Source of the DNA: Erysipelotrichaceae bacterium
GTDB lineage: Bacteria > Bacillota_I > Bacilli_A > Erysipelotrichales > Erysipelotrichaceae
NCBI GenBank assembly: GCA_017512625.1
Contig: JAFWFB010000131.1
Span: 1-6,481, forward strand
Reading direction: 5' to 3'
Length of the DNA stretch: 6,481 bases
Positions 1 to 6,481 of the stretch are shown here, in pieces. Under the pieces are notes generated by a model, which did no database searches, was not told the DNA's origin, and saw nothing but the letters and a program-made list of their open reading frames with translations. Numbering within the stretch: position 1 is the first letter of the stretch; the number at the start of each line of letters is the position of its first letter. The position numbers and the translations under genes were made by a program.

Positions 1-2077
<2,077 letters not shown>

Positions 2078-3424
2078 ATGGAAACATTAAGAAACATATC
2101 CCCTATAGATGGCAGATATAGGGAAAACGTCAAAAAGATCAGCGCTTATTTCAGTGAATATGCCCTGATGAAATACCGGACCTTCGTGGAAGTGGAGTGG
2201 TTGAAGTTTTTGCTTGATAAAGGAATCATCAACGCTTCTTTAAACTCAGAGGATCTTTCAGGGATCACGAATGATTTCGATGATAAAGACGCTTTAAAGA
2301 TAAAGGAATTCGAAGCCAAGACCAATCATGATGTCAAAGCCGTGGAATACTATCTAAGAGACCGGTTTAAAGGAAGCGAATTAGAACAGCTTGATCCCTA
2401 TATCCACATCCTGCTTACCAGCGATGATACAAACAGCACTGCCTATGGACTGATGCTTAAAGATGCGCTTGACAAGATATATTACCCGGAATTAGCTAAA
2501 CTGATTGAAAAAATCGAGGATAAGGCCAGACTTTACCGGGATCACGCTATGCTTTCTCATACGCATGGCCGGCCTGCTACCCCTACAACTGTAGGTAAAG
2601 AGTTTGCTATATATGCGCATCGTCTTATAGATTTAAAAAGAAGCATGATTACGATCATTCCGCGGGCTAAATTCTCCGGAACGGTCGGTAACTACAACGC
2701 TCATAAGATAGCCTATCCCAAGTATGACTGGCCATTGCTTTGCAGGAACTTTATTGAAAGCCTGGGTCTTGAATATAATCCACTGACGACCCAGATCGAG
2801 CCGCATGATCATCTTTGCCTGCAATTAAGCTATATCAAGATAATCAATAATATCATCAGGGATCTGGATGGCGATATGTGGTCATATATAAGCAGGTCCT
2901 ATTTTCGGGAGAAGATCAAGGAAGGAGAAGCCGGAAGTAGCATAATGCCTCACAAGGTCAACCCGATCAATTATGAGAATTCTATTGCAAACACCCAGAT
3001 CGCTAACGGTCTGATCGATACTCTGGTGGATAATCTCTCGATCTCCAGAATGCAAAGGGATCTGTCCGATTCAAGCAAAATGCGCAATATCGGTGTGATC
3101 CTTTCCCATTGCCTTGTAAGCATCCAACAGACTATTAAAGGTCTGGATAAGCTGGTGATCGATGATGATACGATCAAAAAAGATCTTGATGCTAACTGGA
3201 ATGTCATCGCTGAAGCCATTCAGACAGTGATGAGGAAAAATGGTATTGCGGATGCTTATGAACAGTTAAGGGATCTTTCAAGAGGCAAGGAGATGTCTAA
3301 GGAAGACATCCAAAGATTTATTGCAGATCTTCCACTGCCTTTGGATGATAAGCAAAGACTGATTGATCTGACCCCGGAAAAATATACAGGCCTTGCTTCG
3401 CTGATCATTGACCAGAATAATTAA
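2078..3424 (+). CDS. purB: Adenylosuccinate lyase, E. coli-like type
   Basis: A cytosolic fumarase/aspartase-superfamily lyase that releases fumarate twice in purine synthesis: from SAICAR in the main path and from adenylosuccinate to give AMP. The 448 residues align along their length with the E. coli form (456): SPIDGRY near the N-terminus (8-14), TNHDVKAVEYYL (82-93), TSDDTNS (114-120), THGRPATPT (162-170), VGNYNAH (203-209), TTQIEPHD (237-244), the superfamily signature GSSIMPHKVNPI (286-297) and QRDLSDS (326-332). The likely catalytic His is 163, and the mobile-loop Ser287, Lys293 and Asn295 are present. One oddity is Arg165, where the E. coli type has Gln (THGQPA). The N-terminus matches the family with this ATG. 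It follows the purA stop directly and uses the PurA product, so the pair completes IMP to AMP. A terminator follows 33 bases after the stop. Confidence 0.96.
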   Translation: METLRNISPIDGRYRENVKKISAYFSEYALMKYRTFVEVEWLKFLLDKGIINASLNSEDLSGITNDFDDKDALKIKEFEAKTNHDVKAVEYYLRDRFKGSELEQLDPYIHILLTSDDTNSTAYGLMLKDALDKIYYPELAKLIEKIEDKARLYRDHAMLSHTHGRPATPTTVGKEFAIYAHRLIDLKRSMITIIPRAKFSGTVGNYNAHKIAYPKYDWPLLCRNFIESLGLEYNPLTTQIEPHDHLCLQLSYIKIINNIIRDLDGDMWSYISRSYFREKIKEGEAGSSIMPHKVNPINYENSIANTQIANGLIDTLVDNLSISRMQRDLSDSSKMRNIGVILSHCLVSIQQTIKGLDKLVIDDDTIKKDLDANWNVIAEAIQTVMRKNGIADAYEQLRDLSRGKEMSKEDIQRFIADLPLPLDDKQRLIDLTPEKYTGLASLIIDQNN

Positions 3425-3456
3425 AAGGACACTAAGCTTTATAAATAAATCGCACT

Positions 3457-3484
3457 AAAAAGCCCCTTTTTTAAGGGGCTTTTT
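3457..3484. terminator. Bidirectional intrinsic terminator between purB and the surface-protein gene
   Basis: A perfect 12-bp stem (3457-3468 with 3473-3484) with a TTTT loop has an AAAAAGCCCC left arm and a GGGGCTTTTT right arm. A T-tract therefore follows the GC-rich stem on both strands. It ends the pyrG-purA-purB transcript rightward. Leftward it ends the converging gene, whose stop codon lies only three bases from the stem. Confidence 0.93.
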
Positions 3485-3487
3485 TAA

Positions 3488-5077
3488 TTATTTAACGAGC
3501 TTTCTTCTGACTAGAGAAATTACAACTACACTGATCAGTGAGAAGGTCATGATGCCTGCCCAAAGTTTAGTGTTGGTATTATCGCCGGTCTTTGGCGTAG
3601 GATCCGGTTTAGGATCCGGTTTAGGATCTGGTTTTGGTGTGTGGGTATTGGTGATGACAAAGCCGTTTTCAGTGTCGCCGCTTACCTTGAATGCGTAAGT
3701 AGTTTCGCTGTCTTTACCGGTAATGACATCGGTCGTCACTTCCTCGACGGTATAGGTGATCTCTTGACCATGATCATACTTAGGAACCGGTGCAAAGCTA
3801 TCGTTCCAGCCGTTTTCTTCGCTTAAGGTAACGACATTATCGGTCCGATCGCCATTTACCATCAAGACAGCGGTAACGGAATCCGGACGGATCTTATCTT
3901 TGTTATCTTTATCATCCCAGACCTTAGTGACATCGATGACGATGGTCACCGGGGTATGGGTATTGGTAACGGTGAAGCCTTCGGTAGCAGTTCCTTCGAT
4001 TTCGAAGGCATAGGTCCTTGCTGAATCACGTCCGTTTATTACTTCGGTCATTTCTTCTTCAACGGTATATTCGATCTCAACGTCGTCGACGCTGACAGGC
4101 AGACCGGTCCAGCCGCCTTTCCACTGGTTACCTTCATTAAGGACTAATGGTTCCTGTCCTGAAGGCTGACCGTTTGCCATAAGGTTGATGGTTACGGAAT
4201 CCGGACGGATATTATCCTGATTTTCAGCGTCTTCCCAGACTTTAGTGACACTGATATCGATCGTTTCTTCCGGTTCAACGGTGTTGGTGATATAGGCAGT
4301 GTTTTCTTCGATGGTACTGCGGCTGTAACTGCCTACTGCCCACATGGCCCAGTTGGAATGAGCATCAAATTTGATATGAGTCTCACTGACTTCAAAGCCG
4401 ATCTCATTATGGCGTCCAAAACCGGTAATGAAGGTCGTATTGCCCCATTCCTCACCACCATATCCGGCTTGTGTTTCAGCAAAGGCCTCCAGCACTTCCT
4501 GTTCAAGCAGACTCAAAGGCTCAGGCGTCCAGATATAGTATTTATTGCCTGTTCCTTTAATGGCGATATAGGCTTTTGGATAGACGTCAGTCGTAATATC
4601 CATCTCTAAGTCATTATTTGGAGTATGACGATCCCATTCGCCCTCGGTAACCGACATATTGACCGAAGGATCGGTATGCGATGTCTCGGTATAACCGGCA
4701 ACCGGTACTTCTTCAATAGCGAATTTATAGGTATGATAGCCGGTCTCATCGTGATAGATAGCCGGATCGCTATCGGTATTCTGCACAACAAAACTGTCGC
4801 TCCAGGTTTCAGCACTCATATCGCCATCGAGCTCCATGGTGTCATAGAGATCATCAGCGGTATAGGAATCACCTTTATACCGGTAAAGTTTGATGGTCAC
4901 TGAAGTAGGACGGGTCTCACCGGCGTTATTGTCATCATCCCAGGTCTTTTCCACCGGAATGATGATGGTGCCAGGTGTGTACTGGTCTACATCAGCAGCA
5001 CTTACCTGTACGCCGAAGCTGAACATAGTCGTTATCATACAGAGAAATGCCAGAATAAAAGCTACAATTCTTTTCAT
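3488..5077 (-). CDS. Secreted, sortase-anchored Cna_B-repeat surface protein
   Basis: Predicted cell-wall protein of 529 residues, possibly an adhesin or pilin-like stalk; the ligand is unknown. A signal peptide (basic MKR, hydrophobic 4-22, probable cleavage after VSA at 27) precedes three Cna_B-like units. Unit 1 begins at about 38 with VEKTWDDDNN and RPTSV. Unit 2 is about 272-375 and unit 3 about 378-480, each with TKVWxD, IRPDSV, YTVEE and a final TNTHTP strand. Likely isopeptide pairs, by family analogy, are Lys279-Asn372 and Lys385-Asn477, with a Glu in YTVEE assisting. Unit 1 has Lys44 and IEEV (121-124), but no TNT strand until Asn265, after an unrecognised stretch of about 136-260. 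A KPDP spacer (482-493) leads to TPKTGD (494-499), a membrane segment (about 505-523) and the tail RRKLVK. The start is supported by GAGG nine bases upstream. No sortase gene is in the window. It is transcribed alone, convergent with purB. Confidence 0.9.
   Translation of the reverse strand: MKRIVAFILAFLCMITTMFSFGVQVSAADVDQYTPGTIIIPVEKTWDDDNNAGETRPTSVTIKLYRYKGDSYTADDLYDTMELDGDMSAETWSDSFVVQNTDSDPAIYHDETGYHTYKFAIEEVPVAGYTETSHTDPSVNMSVTEGEWDRHTPNNDLEMDITTDVYPKAYIAIKGTGNKYYIWTPEPLSLLEQEVLEAFAETQAGYGGEEWGNTTFITGFGRHNEIGFEVSETHIKFDAHSNWAMWAVGSYSRSTIEENTAYITNTVEPEETIDISVTKVWEDAENQDNIRPDSVTINLMANGQPSGQEPLVLNEGNQWKGGWTGLPVSVDDVEIEYTVEEEMTEVINGRDSARTYAFEIEGTATEGFTVTNTHTPVTIVIDVTKVWDDKDNKDKIRPDSVTAVLMVNGDRTDNVVTLSEENGWNDSFAPVPKYDHGQEITYTVEEVTTDVITGKDSETTYAFKVSGDTENGFVITNTHTPKPDPKPDPKPDPTPKTGDNTNTKLWAGIMTFSLISVVVISLVRRKLVK
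3600..3635 (-). repeat. Three 12-bp tandem repeats encoding the KPDP spacer
   Basis: GGATCCGGTTTA occurs twice exactly (3600-3611, 3612-3623), then once with two changes (3624-3635). Read on the minus strand it encodes KPDP three times. This is the proline-rich wall-spanning spacer before the sorting signal, and its copy number may vary by replication slippage. Confidence 0.9.
3638..4264 (-). repeat. Diverged tandem duplication encoding Cna_B units 2 and 3
   Basis: The two units repeat with a period of 318 bp (106 residues). The clearest DNA match is ACGGAATCCGGACGGAT, starting at 3876 and again at 4194, followed by similar sequence encoding TKVW[DE]D. The rest has diverged, so this is an old internal duplication rather than a recent one. 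Confidence 0.75.
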
Positions 5078-5086
5078 GATTACTTA

Positions 5087-5090
5087 CCTC
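5087..5090 (-). promoter_or_regulatory. Ribosome binding site of the surface-protein gene
   Basis: GAGG on the minus strand (within AAAGAGGTAA) lies nine bases before the ATG at 5077 and supports that start. Between here and 5207 I see no convincing promoter hexamer pair on the minus strand, so the gene's promoter is unassigned. TTGAAA and TTGACT occur but lack good -10 partners. Confidence 0.75.
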
Positions 5091-5207
5091 TTTATATGGT
5101 TTATGTAATACAAAAACACATCGAACTACTGATACCTAAGTGGTAGAACATATGAAAATCTTTTTCAACATGGCCATCTATTTAATTTGATACTGCAGTC
5201 AAAAATA

Positions 5208-5236
5208 TTGACACCCGTATATATCGGTTGTTAAAT
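5208..5236 (+). promoter_or_regulatory. Sigma-A-type promoter of the T-box/trpX transcript
   Basis: A perfect -35 hexamer TTGACA (5208-5213) is followed after 17 bases by TTAAAT (5231-5236), a 4/6 match to the -10 consensus. Transcription would start near 5243, just before the 5' strand of T-box Stem I, as expected. A small inverted repeat, GTCAA (5198-5202) and TTGAC (5208-5212), overlaps the -35. Confidence 0.75.
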
Positions 5237-5456
5237 AAGATTAAATAAACCAATGACGAAGGAAAGTAGCTGACCGAAAGGCTTAAAGAGAGTCTCCGAT
5301 GGTGGAAAAGAGATGGCGGGACGATCAGTGAATGGGCTTTGGAGGGCAGACCGAAAGAGTTATCGAGTAGGATCTGACGGGATATCCTATCCGTTATCAA
5401 TTAGGATGCGTATGATGGTACGTAAAGCGAGAGGACGTCGGTAAATGGACGTCAAA

Positions 5457-5493
5457 TTGGGTGGTATCGCAGAAGCACAGGCTTTTGTCCCAA
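5457..5493 (+). promoter_or_regulatory. T-box antiterminator with 7-base bulge
   Basis: TTGGG (5457-5461) pairs with CCCAA (5489-5493), and GCAGAAG (5469-5475) pairs with CTTTTGT (5482-5488, two G-U pairs). This leaves the bulge TGGTATC (5462-5468), whose TGGT would pair with the tRNA 3' end. The architecture is canonical. The bulge differs from the common TGGNACC by T in place of the first C. Confidence 0.88.
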
Positions 5494-5517
5494 AGTGGGA
5501 CGAAAGCCTTTTTGTTT
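5480..5517 (+). terminator. Regulated intrinsic terminator of the T-box leader
   Basis: The stem pairs GGCTTTTGTCCC (5480-5491) with GGGACGAAAGCC (5497-5508): 12 bp with one T-G pair and an AAAGT loop, followed by TTTTTGTTT. Bases 5482-5493 are also the 3' strand of the antiterminator, so the two structures are mutually exclusive. Confidence 0.93.
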
Positions 5518-5570
5518 CATAACTTCTGCCTTGGCAAAACAGAAGGTTCATCTGCCGCCATGACGTATGT

Positions 5571-5575
5571 GAGGT
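5571..5575 (+). promoter_or_regulatory. Ribosome binding site of trpX
   Basis: GAGGT lies seven bases before the ATG at 5583 and selects it over the later ATG at 5601. It sits outside the terminator, so control is by transcription readthrough rather than by masking this site. Confidence 0.8.
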
Positions 5576-5582
5576 TAAGAAT

Positions 5583-6481
5583 ATGAAAAACGTCAAGAAA
5601 ATGTTGTCTTTAGTTCTAAGCACTCTGCTACTTATCACTCTTTTTGGCTGCACGTCCAATGCCGGCTCTGATGATGAAGGATCACTTACGATCACCATCA
5701 TTAAACAATTAGATCACGCTTCACTGGATGAGATCGCCAATGCGGTCACTGCCAGACTCGATGAGATCGCAACGGAAAAAGGCATTACGATCAACTATGA
5801 AGTCTATTCCGGACAAAATGATCAGTCGGTCTTAAAGCAGATCGCTGAACAGGCCGTTGCGGATGGATCGGATGCGATCATCCCGATCGCTACGATGGCT
5901 GCAGTAACTACAGCTGTGGTTGCGGAAGAAAGCCAAACGCCGGTCATCTTTGCAGCAATATCCGATCCGGAATCAGCCGATCTGACCGGTATCAACTATG
6001 TCACCGGCACCAGCGATGCCTTAAATACCAAATTCATCTTTGACATGATGTTTAAAGTCGATCCAAAAATCGAGAAGGTTGGTTTGTTATATTCCCTTTC
6101 CGAGATCAATTCCGAAAAACCAATCGAAGAAGCCAGAGAATACTTAAAGCAACTGAATCTCCCTTATCTGGCCCAGGTCGCCAATACCAGGGACGAAGTA
6201 ATTACCGCTGCCGGTGTTCTGGTTGCTGAAGGAGTCGATGCTATCTTTACTCCGACTGACAACGTCATCATGGATGCTGAACTGGCGATCGCCCCGATGT
6301 TTGCCCAAGCAGGTATTCCGCACTATACCGGTGCTGACTCCTTTGTCAGAAACGGTGCCTTTGCCACCTGTGGCGTAAACTATACCGATCTTGGCGCCAG
6401 AACCGCTGATCTGGCTTATCAGGTCATCAGTGAAGGCTTCGATAATGTCGATGACTACTATCTGATGGATGGCGGAATCAT
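5583..6481 (+). CDS. trpX: Tryptophan ABC transporter substrate-binding lipoprotein, TrpX-like (3' truncated by window edge)
   Basis: Predicted extracytoplasmic binding lipoprotein of the ABC_sub_bind (PF04392, DUF534) family; 299 codons are visible with no stop, so probably a few tens of residues are missing. A basic N-terminus and hydrophobic stretch (8-22) end in a lipobox LFGC, giving lipidated Cys23, followed by a polar SNAGSDDEG linker. Family features are visible: LTITIIKQLDHASLDEI (35-51), a GQNDQSVLKQIAEQ-like helix (77-90) followed by SDAIIPIATMAA (96-107), TPVIFAAISDPESADL (119-134), VDAIFTPTDNVIM (218-230) and GVNYTDLGARTADLAYQVI (264-282). Tryptophan as substrate is inferred from the Trp-specifier T-box directly upstream, the known arrangement for trpXYZ operons of Firmicutes; the protein sequence alone only says amino acid or related ligand. 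Permease and ATPase genes are expected just beyond the right edge. Confidence 0.87.
   Translation, partial: MKNVKKMLSLVLSTLLLITLFGCTSNAGSDDEGSLTITIIKQLDHASLDEIANAVTARLDEIATEKGITINYEVYSGQNDQSVLKQIAEQAVADGSDAIIPIATMAAVTTAVVAEESQTPVIFAAISDPESADLTGINYVTGTSDALNTKFIFDMMFKVDPKIEKVGLLYSLSEINSEKPIEEAREYLKQLNLPYLAQVANTRDEVITAAGVLVAEGVDAIFTPTDNVIMDAELAIAPMFAQAGIPHYTGADSFVRNGAFATCGVNYTDLGARTADLAYQVISEGFDNVDDYYLMDGGI

Larger units (their letters stand above)
5247..5517 (+). promoter_or_regulatory. T-box leader, tryptophan specifier
   Basis: A tRNA-sensing riboswitch: uncharged tRNA pairs with a specifier codon and, by its 3' end, with the antiterminator bulge, allowing readthrough. Stem I has AGTA (5265-5268) opposite GAA (5330-5332), the S-turn of the specifier loop. 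The next triplet is TGG (5333-5335), followed by a purine (G5336), so the specifier reads Trp. CTGA (5270-5273) pairs with TCAG (5325-5328) above the loop, and CCAA (5250-5253) can pair with TTGG (5339-5342) below it. The distal part has AGAGAG (5287-5292) and a TCTC/GAGA stem around GATGGTGG. A second AGTA (5366-5369) and ATCCTA/TAGGAT (5384-5389, 5402-5407) fit the Stem II region. Stem III is GACGTC paired with GACGTC (5434-5439, 5448-5453). The T-box core TTGGGTGGTATCGCAG is at 5457-5472. A Trp specifier before a TrpX-like gene is mutually consistent. Confidence 0.93.

Noticed and set aside
4358..5108. Plus-strand frames opposite the surface-protein gene (4358-4609, 4625-4903, 4890-5108)
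   Set aside because: They are shadows of the 529-residue minus-strand gene, which has a signal peptide, repeats and sorting signal; none has a ribosome binding site or family features.
5272..5357. Nine-base direct repeat GACCGAAAG at 5272-5280 and 5349-5357
   Set aside because: Both copies fall within T-box structural regions where GAAAG-like segments are common; two copies do not make an array or binding-site series.
5560..5586. Eight-codon upstream ORF (ATG at 5560) ending in TGA that overlaps the trpX ATG
   Set aside because: It has no well-placed ribosome binding site and no Trp codons, so it is unlikely to be a leader peptide; the arrangement is probably chance.
5182..5701. Two minus-strand reading frames (5182-5400 and 5387-5701)
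   Set aside because: They run antisense through the T-box leader and into trpX, have no ribosome binding site, and their translations resemble no protein family; the RNA structure explains the sequence.

Overview
The window looks like a chromosomal segment of a Gram-positive bacterium of the Bacillota (Firmicutes). The evidence is a complete tRNA-sensing T-box leader, a sortase-type wall-anchored Cna_B protein, a lipoprotein solute-binding protein and strong GAGG-type ribosome binding sites. An anaerobic, host-associated lineage such as Erysipelotrichia or a relative is plausible, but nothing in the sequence fixes the genus.

Positions 1-3424 (+ strand) hold a tightly packed nucleotide-synthesis block. 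It starts with the 3' half of pyrG (CTP synthase, glutaminase half), then purA (adenylosuccinate synthetase) overlapping pyrG by 14 bases, then purB (adenylosuccinate lyase, E. coli-like type), whose ATG directly follows the purA stop codon. PurA and PurB together carry IMP to AMP, so the block couples CTP supply with the AMP branch. A strong hairpin at 3457-3484 ends it. The hairpin has an A-tract on one side and a T-tract on the other, so it also serves the gene converging from the right.

Positions 3488-5077 (- strand) encode a 529-residue secreted surface protein. It has a signal peptide, three Cna_B-like units (the first apparently interrupted by a module of about 125 residues that I cannot name), a short KPDP repeat spacer, a TPKTGD sorting motif, a membrane anchor and a basic tail.

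Positions 5078-5582 are the divergent intergenic region. Most of it is a T-box leader on the + strand with a sigma-A-like promoter, a Stem I specifier loop reading TGG (Trp), an antiterminator with the usual 7-base bulge, and a competing intrinsic terminator. It precedes a gene cut by the right edge (5583-6481) encoding a lipoprotein of the ABC_sub_bind (DUF534, TrpX-like) family. The inferred logic is that uncharged tRNA-Trp switches on tryptophan uptake.

Most of the content belongs to known families. The points most worth a second look are the divergent motifs in PurA, the apparent split Cna_B domain with its inserted module, and the non-matching discriminator base in the T-box bulge.
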